A stretch of DNA of 64,000 bases. Origin: JACKHO01 sp041398745. GTDB lineage: Bacteria; Planctomycetota; Planctomycetia; Planctomycetales; Planctomycetaceae. Shown piece after piece: positions 42,371 through 50,174 of this stretch. The stretch lies in assembly GCA_041398745.1 (NCBI GenBank), contig JAWKUB010000008.1, positions 372,001-436,000 on the forward strand. Direction: 5' to 3'. The translations under genes and the position numbers were made by a program. Each line of letters starts with the position of its first letter. Position 1 is the first letter of the stretch. The notes beneath the pieces are model-generated. The model was not told the DNA's origin and did no database searches. It was given only the letters and a program-made list of their open reading frames with translations.

Positions 42371-42439
42371 GGTGTAAATCCGTGGGTAGCAAATGAGCGC
42401 TGCTGGAATGGGCTTCATCGATGATCAAAGCGAAATCGC

Positions 42440-43378
42440 TCATTCGTCAATTTGGACGGGCGAGACGAATCCTTCTGGTTTCACGGCCAGTACGGAGCAG
42501 GACAAGAGCGGCAGCAGTCGCTCTGCCGTATTACCGAGCAGGAGGCCGGGGAGCCCTGTGCGTCCCAGCGTTCCCATGACGACCAGCGAAACGTTTTCTT
42601 CACGAACTGCTTCCTCGATGGCGAGGTCCGCAGCTCCTGCAACGACTCGGGTTTTTGCCCCACCAGAAATGGTTCGAATGTCCAAATGGGCGAGCCGGCT
42701 TGCAAGGTTTTGTTCGGCTTCGGCACGGATTGCCTGGCGTTGTTCCGCGACGTCAGTGTCGCTCACGCCGGTGCGGAGGAGGGCATTCTCCTTGATGCTT
42801 GCCGTGCTGTGCATTGCGAGAAATCGACCGTCCATGGCACGGGCCAGGTGAACGCCAATGTCCAGGACAGTTTCGCCAGTTCGGCTGAAATCATCTGCAG
42901 CGAGAATGACTGGGATCTCCTCTTCGGGGTCCGGTCGCGTAACCCAGACAGGGCAAGGGCATTTTCTCAAAAGTTTCATGCTGGTGCTGCCGAATATCAC
43001 CCGTTCAGCTGTCCCCTTGCCACGAGTTCCGACGACGACGAGATCGCAATCGGACTTTATGACCTCACGAATGATTTCGTACCAGCTTTTACCGAAGGCA
43101 AGTCGCGTCGACGCCGTAACGCCCTTCTCTTTGGCCTGGGAGACCAATTCGCTTTGGATTCTGGCCAGCGTCCCTTGCGTGCCGACTGCATTTTCCTCAG
43201 CCGTCAAAAACGCTTCCGTGTCCGCGACAGGTGCGTTCGTTACAGTCAGAAGAATAAGTTCCGAAACGCTTTCGACCGATGCGAGCTTGAGGGCACTTTC
43301 AAAAGCTTGGCGGGTTGCGATGGGCAACTCGCCATCGATTACATCAATTCCGACTAGAATTCGACGAAAACTGGACAT
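42440..43378 (-). CDS. Universal stress protein, two UspA domains
   Basis: The 312-residue cytoplasmic protein is a tandem of two UspA domains (about 1-150 and 155-305). The first has 'RILVGIDVIDGELPIA' and the ATP-binding loop 'VVGTRGKGTAERVIFGSTSMKLL' (G-x2-G-x9-GS). The second has 'PVILAADDFSRTGETVLDIGVHLA' and 'VVMGTLGRTGLPGLLLGNTAERLL', with Asn where Ser/Thr is usual. Tandem Usp proteins bind ATP and are induced by stress. It starts 22 bases before the esterase's extended frame on the same strand, so the two may be co-transcribed. Confidence 0.93.
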   Translation of the reverse strand: MSSFRRILVGIDVIDGELPIATRQAFESALKLASVESVSELILLTVTNAPVADTEAFLTAEENAVGTQGTLARIQSELVSQAKEKGVTASTRLAFGKSWYEIIREVIKSDCDLVVVGTRGKGTAERVIFGSTSMKLLRKCPCPVWVTRPDPEEEIPVILAADDFSRTGETVLDIGVHLARAMDGRFLAMHSTASIKENALLRTGVSDTDVAEQRQAIRAEAEQNLASRLAHLDIRTISGGAKTRVVAGAADLAIEEAVREENVSLVVMGTLGRTGLPGLLLGNTAERLLPLLSCSVLAVKPEGFVSPVQIDE

Positions 43379-43860
43379 CGGGCGAGTTCCTTCCTGGTAA
43401 TCACTGGTGTGTGTATGTGTCGCAATGTGAAACCTACTTTGTCGCGGCGCCCATCACATGGCATCGCCAGCAAGCACATTTCCCTTCGTCTTCCTATCAA
43501 CAACATTAAGCTGTCGAGCGAGTAGGATCAACGACGATTACCCCACGATTGTCACGGGTACCACGTGGCAAAAAGCGTCCCCGAAATTGTGATTCCCTCC
43601 TGTGAGAAAACCGCTGCCGAAGAACTTACGCTGAGGGTGTGTTCATGCGTACACGCTCGTCGGCTGCGAGGGGCGATTGGCGTTGTCCCTGGCTAGGGGG
43701 ATGCGGCATCGCCCGTTCCAGAGCTGGATTCGGCCAGCAATGGCTGTGCGAACCCGCGTCGGGAACCTTTCTCGGAAGTCGCGTGTCGGACGTAGCGTGT
43801 TGTCCTTGCAAGGGTTGGCGAGGCCGCTATACTTCGCGGCTCGTTCCACAGCGTTCGATT
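43379..43860. other. Divergent region between usp gene and tRNA block
   Basis: No gene is supported over these 482 bases; short frames at 43626-43938 are shadows of the tRNA leader. The right end carries the tRNA promoter. No NtrC or NrdR-type site is seen. Confidence 0.5.
43806..43833 (+). promoter_or_regulatory. Predicted promoter of the tRNA-tuf cluster
   Basis: TTGCAA (43806-43811) and TATACT (43828-43833) are 16 bp apart, 27 bases before tRNA-Thr. A GC-rich stretch (CGCGGCTCG) follows the -10, consistent with a stringently controlled promoter. Confidence 0.6.
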
Positions 43861-43932
43861 GCTAGTGTAGCTCAACGGCAGAGCACCGGTTTTGTAAACC
43901 GGCGGTTGTGGGTTCAAATCCCTCCACTAGCT
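43861..43932 (+). tRNA. tRNA-Thr (anticodon TGT)
   Basis: A full cloverleaf has acceptor GCTAGTG/CACTAGC, anticodon arm CCGGT-TTTGTAA-ACCGG and T-loop TTCAAAT. CCA is not encoded. It is the first gene in the tRNA block before tuf. Confidence 0.96.
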
Positions 43933-43959
43933 CTTTAGTTGAGACGGACGAGAGACTTA

Positions 43960-44041
43960 GGGAGTGTACCCAAGCGGCCAAAGGGGACAGACTGTAAATC
44001 TGTTGGCTATGCCTTCGAAGGTTCGAATCCTTCCGCTCCCA
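43960..44041 (+). tRNA. tRNA-Tyr (anticodon GTA)
   Basis: The class II tRNA has acceptor GGGAGTG/CGCTCCC, a large D-loop, anticodon arm ACAGA-CTGTAAA-TCTGT, a long variable arm and T-loop TTCGAAT, with discriminator A. Confidence 0.96.
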
Positions 44042-44132
44042 GTTGACAGGACGGCATTGACATAGGAACAATGCGAAAAAATGGAGGAACCTGAACGGTA
44101 ATGGATTTTGATACAACTTGACACGTTTTTCC

Positions 44133-44204
<72 letters not shown>

Positions 44205-44245
44205 TTTTCAGGATGCTCGTCGATTTGCACGGCGGGGCGTGTGTC

Positions 44246-44318
44246 GCTGCTGTAGCTCAGTCGGTAGAGTGCGTCCTTGGTAAGGACGAGGTCGTGGGTT
44301 CAAGTCCCACCAGCAGCT
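44246..44318 (+). tRNA. tRNA-Thr (anticodon GGT)
   Basis: The cloverleaf has acceptor GCTGCTG/CAGCAGC, anticodon arm CGTCC-TTGGTAA-GGACG and T-loop TTCAAGT. It is the last tRNA before tuf, as thrT is in E. coli. Confidence 0.96.
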
Positions 44319-44371
44319 TACCGGTGCGTTGCCGGTTCTGTCATGTTGGCGTTGGCAGGAAGTAGTCTTAC

Positions 44372-44420
44372 GGCTGCGGCGCCCTGAATGAAGTAGCGGC
44401 TCGCCGCCGCCAGTTTTTTT
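44372..44420 (+). terminator. Terminator/attenuator between tRNA block and tuf
   Basis: GGCTGCGGCG (44372-44381) can pair with CGCCGCCGCC (44402-44411) with one mismatch, followed by AGTTTTTTT. It lies 44 bases before the tuf start and would limit read-through from the tRNA genes. Confidence 0.65.
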
Positions 44421-44463
44421 ACCAACACAAAGTCAAAGTAAACGGAAGTTTGGAGCGCTAGTC

Positions 44464-45660
44464 ATGGCGAAGGAAACATTTCAACGAACTAAGCCGCACG
44501 TCAACGTCGGGACAATTGGTCACATCGACCACGGGAAGACAACCCTGACTGCCTCGATTCTTGCTGTGCAGGCAACCAAGGGGTTGGCCAAGCCAATCGC
44601 TTACTCGGAAGTTGCTAAAGGGGGAACGGTTCGCGATGAAACCAAAACCGTGACCATCGCCGTGAGTCACGTGGAGTACGAGAGCGAAACACGCCACTAT
44701 GCCCACATCGACTGCCCCGGCCACGCCGACTATATCAAAAACATGATTACCGGTGCGGCCCAGATGGACGGTGCAATCCTCGTGGTGTCCGCAGCTGACG
44801 GACCGATGCCACAGACTCGTGAGCACATCCTGCTCGCTCGCCAGGTGAACGTGCCAGCTCTGGTTGTCTTCCTCAACAAGTGTGACCTCGTCGATGACGA
44901 AGAGTTGCTCGAGCTCGTTGAAATGGAAGTTCGTGACCTGCTCAGCAAGTACGACTTCCCTGGCGATGACATCACCATTGTGCGTGGATCGGCCAAGCCA
45001 GCGCTTGACAATCCTGGCGACGCAACTGCGAATGCCTGCATTGGCGCTCTAATGGACGCGCTTGACGCCGACATTCCTGAGCCAGATCGCGAAGCTGACA
45101 AGCCATTCCTGATGGCAATTGAAGACGTGTTCTCAATTGAAGGTCGTGGTACCGTTGTTACCGGCCGTATTGAACGCGGCGTGATCAAGGTTGGCGAAAA
45201 GGTTCAAATTATTGGTCTTCGCGACACGCAGGAAACGACCTGTACTGGCGTTGAAATGTTCCGCAAGTTGCTGGATCAGGGTCAGGCTGGCGATAACGTC
45301 GGTATCCTGCTTCGCGGTACCAAGAAGGAAGATGTCGAACGTGGTCAGGTTCTTGCTGCACCAAACAGCATTAAGCCACACACCAAGTTCGAGTGCGAAA
45401 CTTACGTGTTGAGCAAAGAGGAAGGTGGTCGCAAGACACCATTCTTCAGTGGATACCGCCCACAGTTCTACTTCCGCACAACGGACGTGACTGGTGCAGT
45501 GAATTTGCTCGGCGGTGCCGAAATGTGTATGCCTGGCGACAATGTAAAGCTCGAAGTTGAGCTGATTAAGCCAGTCGCGCTGAACGAAGGTAGCCGTTTC
45601 GCTATTCGCGAAGGTGGACGTACCGTCGGTTCCGGCATTGTGACCAAGATTCTTCAGTAG
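44464..45660 (+). CDS. tuf: Elongation factor Tu
   Basis: EF-Tu brings aminoacyl-tRNA to the ribosome as a GTP complex. The 398-residue protein has the G motifs 'GHIDHGKT' (G1), 'DCPGHADY' (G3) and 'NKCD' (G4), and the domain 2/3 sequences 'FSIEGRGTVVTGRIERG' and 'GYRPQFYFRTTDVTG'. The normally invariant switch I 'ARGITI' reads 'E-T-K-T-V-T-I' (59-65): the Mg-binding Thr (Thr64) is kept but Arg, Gly and Ile are replaced, with the preceding 'SEVAKGGTVRD' also unusual. The end 'FAIREGGRTVGSGIVTKIL' is standard. The ATG follows a long leader after the tRNA block. Confidence 0.98.
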   Translation: MAKETFQRTKPHVNVGTIGHIDHGKTTLTASILAVQATKGLAKPIAYSEVAKGGTVRDETKTVTIAVSHVEYESETRHYAHIDCPGHADYIKNMITGAAQMDGAILVVSAADGPMPQTREHILLARQVNVPALVVFLNKCDLVDDEELLELVEMEVRDLLSKYDFPGDDITIVRGSAKPALDNPGDATANACIGALMDALDADIPEPDREADKPFLMAIEDVFSIEGRGTVVTGRIERGVIKVGEKVQIIGLRDTQETTCTGVEMFRKLLDQGQAGDNVGILLRGTKKEDVERGQVLAAPNSIKPHTKFECETYVLSKEEGGRKTPFFSGYRPQFYFRTTDVTGAVNLLGGAEMCMPGDNVKLEVELIKPVALNEGSRFAIREGGRTVGSGIVTKILQ

Positions 45661-45710
45661 TACGGTTTGTTTTCGCCGCGTTGTGCGGCGAGTTCAGGTT
45701 AACTAATGAT

Positions 45711-45741
45711 CCAGTGCCCTCAAATTCGGTGAGGGCACTGG
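45711..45741 (+). terminator. Hairpin between tuf and rpmG
   Basis: A perfect 12-bp stem (CCAGTGCCCTCA, 45711-45722; TGAGGGCACTGG, 45730-45741) starts 50 bases after the tuf stop and ends 26 bases before rpmG. There is no T-run, so it may stabilise the tuf mRNA 3' end or attenuate transcription. Confidence 0.65.
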
Positions 45742-45767
45742 CTATTTGATAGGTAGTGAGGCTCAGC

Positions 45768-45923
45768 ATGGCTCGTGAGTATGTTTGGCTGGAATGCACG
45801 GAATCGGGTGCTCGCAATTATCGCGTCGAAAAAGAAATGCGCGGTACTGAGCGGCTGGAGCTGAAGAAGTACTGCCCGACGCTGCGACGGCACACCACGC
45901 ACAAAGAGTCCCGCAAGAAGTAG
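45768..45923 (+). CDS. rpmG: Ribosomal protein L33
   Basis: The 51-residue L33 (M-A-R-E-Y-V-W-L-E-C at the start, K-K-Y-C-P-T-L-R-R-H-T in the middle, E-S-R-K-K at the end) lies between tuf and tRNA-Trp, a common bacterial position. L33 is a small large-subunit protein near the E site. Only two Cys (10 and 36) remain of the four in zinc-binding L33, so it is a zinc-free form. The stop TAG is 27 bases before tRNA-Trp. Confidence 0.93.
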   Translation: MAREYVWLECTESGARNYRVEKEMRGTERLELKKYCPTLRRHTTHKESRKK

Positions 45924-45950
45924 TACCGACTTTTGCGGTACTTTCGGCCT

Positions 45951-46026
<76 letters not shown>

Positions 46027-46148
46027 TGATGGGAAATTCATCTCAGCGTGCAGAGTGAAGCGAATAAGCTGCCTGAAACTGGGGATACAACAATTCGGCG
46101 AAGGTAAAAGTTTGCCAAGACGGAAGACGGGGCAGGAGCACAATATCA

Positions 46149-46589
46149 ATGGCAAAAGTGACAGGTGAGACAACATTGCTCCAGGAGTTGCTCTCCGCGC
46201 GACTATTCAAGCCCAGTCAGGGCCGGGTGGTTCGCCAGGTGACGGCAATTGCTGTTGCTGTTGTCTGCGCTGCTGCTGCGTGGCAGCTGCGTGCTACTGT
46301 GCTTGGGGGTGAAGACTACTCCTCGTCCGTTCGGACAGGCGTTCCAGCACTTCTGCTTGTGTTGGGTGTGTGGTTTTCGTTTCGTGTTGTTAACTGGCCC
46401 ACATTTGCCAATTTTCTCATTCAAGTTGAAGGGGAAATGGACAAAGTGACGTGGGCGAGCTGGGATTATCTGAAGCGTGCAACGGGAATTGTGCTTGTTG
46501 TCATGCTGCTGCTGGGAGCCTATCTGTTTGCCTGGGATATCCTCTGGCAACGGATTTTTACGTGGATTGGTTTCCTCGAAATCGTGTGA
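46149..46589 (+). CDS. secE: Preprotein translocase subunit SecE
   Basis: SecE clamps SecY in the Sec translocon. The 146-residue protein has three membrane segments, 'VTAIAVAVVCAAAAWQL', 'VPALLLVLGVWFSFRVV' and 'GIVLVVMLLLGAYLFAWDILW', as in E. coli rather than the single segment of many bacteria. The amphipathic conserved helix 'FLIQVEGEMDKVTWASWDYLKRAT' precedes the last segment. CAGGAG lies ten bases before ATG. It is followed by nusG after 81 bases. Confidence 0.95.
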   Translation: MAKVTGETTLLQELLSARLFKPSQGRVVRQVTAIAVAVVCAAAAWQLRATVLGGEDYSSSVRTGVPALLLVLGVWFSFRVVNWPTFANFLIQVEGEMDKVTWASWDYLKRATGIVLVVMLLLGAYLFAWDILWQRIFTWIGFLEIV

Positions 46590-46670
46590 CGACTTAAAAA
46601 CGCTGCCATTTTCCGCGAATTGCGGTCACTTGAAAATTCAAAGTTAATAAGCCAAACTGCTTGGCTCGCT

Positions 46671-47285
46671 ATGGTCGAACAGAACTCATCCGCTGATGAT
46701 ACGCAAGCTCCCGCGGTTTCCGCAGAAGCCGAGAAGCGATGGTATGTCCTGAAGGTCCAGAGCAATAGGGAAAAATCCATTCGCGACTCAATCATTCGTC
46801 GCATCAAGTTGGAGGGAATGGAGGATCACTTTGGTCAAATCCATATTCCCACCGAGAAAATCGTTGAAACCAAAGGCGGAGTTCGTCGCGTTCGCGAGCA
46901 AAAGACTCTCCCTGGTTACATGATGATCGAAATGCTGCTCACCGATGAGAGCTGGCACTTGGTGCGGTCAACGAGTGGAGTGGGGGATTTTACCGGCGCA
47001 GCCGGAAAGCCAATCCCAATGCCGGAGGAAGAAGTTCGGCGCTGGTTGGGGCTGGAAGTAAAGAGTGAGGAGAAGAAGACAGAGTCAAAGGACGAGCCAC
47101 GCCCTGTGGTCAAGTTCTCTGTCGACATGGGGGATGCCGTCAAGGTTCGCGAAGGCCCGTTTCAGGGCTTCGAGGGAGTCATCGACGCGTTGGACGAAAC
47201 GACCGGAAAGGTCAAAGTGATCATGGAGATCATTGGTCGTTCAACCGAGGTAGAACTCGACCACTGGCAGGTTGAAAAGGTTTAA
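46671..47285 (+). CDS. nusG: Transcription termination/antitermination factor NusG
   Basis: The 204-residue protein has an NGN domain ('EKRWYVLKVQSNREKSIRDSIIRRIKLEGMEDHFGQIHIPTEK', 'KTLPGYMMIEMLLTDESWHLVRSTSGVGDF') and a C-terminal KOW domain ('DMGDAVKVREGPFQGFEGVIDALDETTGKVKVIMEIIGRSTEVELDHWQVEKV'). A charged linker of about 25 residues ('KSEEKKTESKDEPRP') separates them, longer than in E. coli. It binds RNA polymerase and couples to ribosomal S10 or Rho. ATG 46671 is chosen; an in-frame upstream start at 46620 would add 17 residues without family support. Confidence 0.96.
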   Translation: MVEQNSSADDTQAPAVSAEAEKRWYVLKVQSNREKSIRDSIIRRIKLEGMEDHFGQIHIPTEKIVETKGGVRRVREQKTLPGYMMIEMLLTDESWHLVRSTSGVGDFTGAAGKPIPMPEEEVRRWLGLEVKSEEKKTESKDEPRPVVKFSVDMGDAVKVREGPFQGFEGVIDALDETTGKVKVIMEIIGRSTEVELDHWQVEKV

Positions 47286-47398
47286 AACTTTCGCTTGTTG
47301 CGATTGGCGTTCGTCGCGGAGACGGACTTCAGGCTGGTCGTGAGTGCTGAGTGAAAGTGTCTTTGGATACAGCGTTTTGAATGCGGTGAGACGAAGTT

Positions 47399-47824
47399 AT
47401 GGCTAAGGAGTTGACAGGGCAGATTAAGGTCCAAATCAAAGGGGGACAGGCTACGCCTGCACCTCCAGTTGGTACCGCCCTTGGTCCGCACGGTGTGAAT
47501 ATTGGTCAGTTCGTGAAAGAGTTCAACGACAAGACTCGTGAACTCAACGGGATGACTGTGCCGGTTGTTATCAGTGTCTACAAAGACCGCTCATTCGATT
47601 TCATTATCAAGAGTCCACCAGCTGCTGTGCTGTTGAAGCAAGCCGCTGGAATTGCACAGGGTGCAGCCAATCCATTGAAGAACAAGGTGGGGCAGGTAAC
47701 CCAGGCTCAGTTGAATGAAATTGCTGAGCGTAAGTTTGAGGATTTGAACGCGCCGAGTATCGAGCAGGCAGCCAAGATGATTGCTGGTACAGCTCGCAGC
47801 ATGGGAATTGAAGTCATTGGCTAG
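47399..47824 (+). CDS. rplK: Ribosomal protein L11
   Basis: The 141-residue L11 has the expected 'KVQIKGGQATPAPPVGTALGPHGVNIGQFVKEFNDKT' N-terminal domain (with the Pro-rich thiostrepton-binding helix) and 'KAAGIAQGAANPLKNKVGQVTQAQLNEIAERK' in the rRNA-binding C-terminal domain. L11 forms the GTPase-associated centre and mediates RelA activation. It precedes rplA by 45 bases. Confidence 0.98.
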   Translation: MAKELTGQIKVQIKGGQATPAPPVGTALGPHGVNIGQFVKEFNDKTRELNGMTVPVVISVYKDRSFDFIIKSPPAAVLLKQAAGIAQGAANPLKNKVGQVTQAQLNEIAERKFEDLNAPSIEQAAKMIAGTARSMGIEVIG

Positions 47825-47869
47825 TGTGGTCGAGTCCGAATCGCGCTAATCAGGTTGCAGGTAAATAAA

Positions 47870-48577
47870 ATGGCTAAGTTGTCAAAACGAACACGTGCTC
47901 TTCAGGAAGCCGCCGAAAAAGCGGGTGTTCTTGGGCTTGGTGATGCTGTCGCCAAGCTGAAATCGCTTGAGTCCTCGCTCCCAGCGGGCGTGAAGGCCAG
48001 TAAGTTCGATCAGTCGGTTGAGCTCGCCGTCCGCCTTGGCGTCGACCCCAAGCATGCTGATCAAATTGTGCGTGGTTCCATTGTGTTGCCCCACGGCATT
48101 GGCAAGAGCCAGCGAGTGCTTGTCTTCTGTAAAGGCGACAACATCAACGTCGCCACCGAGGCAGGTGCCGATCATGTTGGCGGAAAAGAGCTCGCGGACA
48201 AAATCAAAGACGGTTGGACCGACTTCGACGTCGCCATTGCCACACCGGACATGATGGGTGTCGTCGGCCCACTGGGTAAGGTTCTTGGTCCACGTGGCCT
48301 GATGCCTTCCCCTAAGGCGGGCACCGTTACACAGGATGTGGCGACGGCCGTCAAAGAATACAAAGCTGGTAAAGTTGAGTTCCGCGTCGATTCCGCAGGG
48401 ATTGTGCATTGCGTCGTCGGCAAAATGTCGTTTGATGCTCAGCAGCTCTCCGACAATGCGGAAGCACTGCTGAAGTTGATTAATCAACTCAAGCCGCAAG
48501 CGGCCAAGGGGCAGTACGTGCGGTCGATTACCCTCTCAGCAACACAACTTCCCGGAATTCGAGTAGCAGCCCTGTAA
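47870..48577 (+). CDS. rplA: Ribosomal protein L1
   Basis: The 235-residue L1 has 'KLSKRTRALQEAAEKAG' at the start, 'SVELAVRLGVDPKHADQIVRGSIVLPHGIGK', 'VATPDMMGVVGPLGKVLGPRGLMPSPKAGTVT' (written here in part) and 'SITLSATQLPGIRVA'. L1 binds the L1 stalk of 23S rRNA and represses its own operon mRNA. ATG 47870 is used; an in-frame ATG 15 bases upstream is not favoured. Confidence 0.98.
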   Translation: MAKLSKRTRALQEAAEKAGVLGLGDAVAKLKSLESSLPAGVKASKFDQSVELAVRLGVDPKHADQIVRGSIVLPHGIGKSQRVLVFCKGDNINVATEAGADHVGGKELADKIKDGWTDFDVAIATPDMMGVVGPLGKVLGPRGLMPSPKAGTVTQDVATAVKEYKAGKVEFRVDSAGIVHCVVGKMSFDAQQLSDNAEALLKLINQLKPQAAKGQYVRSITLSATQLPGIRVAAL

Positions 48578-48648
48578 GCAGTAAGCCCCCTCACCTTGAG
48601 ACGTGAAGACTTTAGCAACTGGGTTCCCACTGCAATTGGATAAGAGAA

Positions 48649-49179
48649 ATGAGTAAGGCAGTCAAAAGCATGATGATCGACGATCTCCGGGATAAGCTCG
48701 GTGATCGCCGTGACCTGTTGGTGCTGGACACATCCAAAATGGATGCATTCAGCGACAACCGCCTGCGTCTGGAAATGCAGAAGAAGGGTGTCACCCTCTT
48801 TGCTGTGAAGAATTCACTTGCCCGCGTTGCTCTGAAGGGCAATGAAATTGATACGGACGGTGACGTGTTCGCAGGCCCGTCAGTTTTGGCGTGGGGGTGC
48901 GAAGATATTGTGGCCTTGGCACGCGAAATGGTGAGCCAGGCGAAGAAAATTGAAAAACTTGAGATCAAAGGTGGCAGTGTCGATGGCCAGCTGGTTGACA
49001 GCAAAGGCGTTGATGCCATCAGTAAGGGACCGAGCCGACTGGAACTGATTGGTCAGATTTCCGGTTTGCTGCTGAGCCCTGGTCGTCGTTTGTCTGGTGC
49101 ACTCCTTGGCCCTGGTGGCTATTTGGCTGGACAAATCAAGGCGATTTCGGAACCGGAAGAAGGCGGCGACGCGGCGTAG
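48649..49179 (+). CDS. rplJ: Ribosomal protein L10
   Basis: The 176-residue L10 has 'SMMIDDLRDKLGDRRDLLVLDTSKMDAFSDNRLRLEMQKKGVTLFAVKNSLARVAL' and ends with a helical region that anchors L7/L12 dimers. It forms the base of the stalk. GATAAGAG lies just before ATG. The 71-base leader has a possible stem (GCAACTGGG/CCACTGC), which could serve in L10 autoregulation, though it is shorter than classic L10 leaders. Confidence 0.96.
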   Translation: MSKAVKSMMIDDLRDKLGDRRDLLVLDTSKMDAFSDNRLRLEMQKKGVTLFAVKNSLARVALKGNEIDTDGDVFAGPSVLAWGCEDIVALAREMVSQAKKIEKLEIKGGSVDGQLVDSKGVDAISKGPSRLELIGQISGLLLSPGRRLSGALLGPGGYLAGQIKAISEPEEGGDAA

Positions 49180-49278
49180 CGTCCCGGCTTGGCCGAGTGA
49201 AGCGGCCGAGAGATTGTCTTTCGTTCACTCATCCGAGCCGGAAGTATTTGCCGGCGTAAAGATTTTTGGAGAACTGGA

Positions 49279-49704
49279 ATGTCTACTGAGACAGCCGAAG
49301 CCCCTGCACGTGAGTTTGATGACGCAACCAAGGAACTTGGCGATAAGCTCGTTGCTTTGACCCTGCTCCAGGCCAAGGCGTTGTCCGACTACCTGAAGGA
49401 CGTCCACGGCATCGAGCCTGCTGGTGGTGGCGCCGTTATGATGGCCGCACCTGCAGCTGCAGCTGACGAGGGTGGTGGGGGAGCCGCCGCACAAACTGAG
49501 TTCGACGTCATCCTGACCGACGCCGGTGACTCGAAGATTAACGTCATTAAGGCTGTTCGCAGCATTACTGGCCTCGGTCTGAAAGAAGCCAAGGCGCTCG
49601 TCGATGGTGCACCTTCTCCGCTGAAGGAAAAGGTCAGCCAGGAAGAGGCCGACAAGGTCAAAGGCGAAGTTGAAGCCGCTGGTGGTAAAGCTGAAATTAA
49701 GTAA
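49279..49704 (+). CDS. rplL: Ribosomal protein L7/L12
   Basis: The 141-residue L7/L12 is longer than the usual 120-128, with an N-terminal extension 'STETAEAPAREFDDATKE' before the dimerisation domain ('LGDKLVALTLLQAKALSDYLKDVHG'). An Ala/Gly-rich hinge ('AAPAAAADEGGGGAAA') and the C-terminal factor-binding domain ('TEFDVILTDAGDSKINVIKAVRSITGLGLKEAKALVDGAPSPLKE') follow. It recruits translation GTPases. A terminator-like hairpin follows the stop, then rpoB. Confidence 0.97.
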   Translation: MSTETAEAPAREFDDATKELGDKLVALTLLQAKALSDYLKDVHGIEPAGGGAVMMAAPAAAADEGGGGAAAQTEFDVILTDAGDSKINVIKAVRSITGLGLKEAKALVDGAPSPLKEKVSQEEADKVKGEVEAAGGKAEIK

Positions 49705-49732
49705 GCGACGCCAAGTGCTTTAGTTCAACAGG

Positions 49733-49770
49733 GGTACGCGGCGTGAAAATGCCGCGTACCGGTTTTTTTG
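49733..49770 (+). terminator. Terminator/attenuator between rplL and rpoB
   Basis: GGTACGCGGC (49733-49742) and GCCGCGTACC (49751-49760) form a perfect 10-bp stem followed by GGTTTTTTTG. It lies 29 bases after rplL and about 400 bases before rpoB, the position of the E. coli rpoBC attenuator. Confidence 0.8.
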
Positions 49771-50174
49771 CAATTCGTGCTTCGGGCGCTTGGCGCTTGG
49801 GCACGAGCTTTGCTACCATTTCGCGATTAATCCTCTCGATACTGCGCAGGATTTGCAGGTTGTTTGTGGGGTGGGGAGCGATCTTGATTTTGCATGGTTT
49901 ACCAGGCGTGAGTCGTCCCGACACAAGGACGATCCAGGTCACAGGCTGTTGGACTGGCAGCATGCCAATTGACCGACTTGTCGGAGACGTGTTTCTATTC
50001 TGTGCTCGTGCCGTAGGCGCGGGTGGCTTGTTGCCGCGCCGTACCGGAGTGCCTCGTTCCGGGAGATATCAACCGCTTGGGGCTTTGTAGTCAGGTTGAT
50101 CAGCTTTTTCGGGGCCATGTTGTTACTTCGTATTGCGTCGTGATCCGCTAGAGTTTTTGGGGGAAGTGAGTCAG
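49771..50174. other. rpoB leader region
   Basis: No gene is supported in these 404 bases; an open frame from within the terminator (49743-50090) has no motif. The stretch presumably holds an rpoB promoter or a long leader, but I see no convincing -35/-10 pair. Confidence 0.45.

Noticed and set aside
42452..43357. A 301-codon plus-strand frame opposite the universal stress protein
   Set aside because: The Usp nucleotide-binding motifs are on the minus strand; the plus frame has none.
49743..50090. A 115-codon plus-strand frame between rplL and rpoB
   Set aside because: It starts inside the terminator hairpin and shows no domain.
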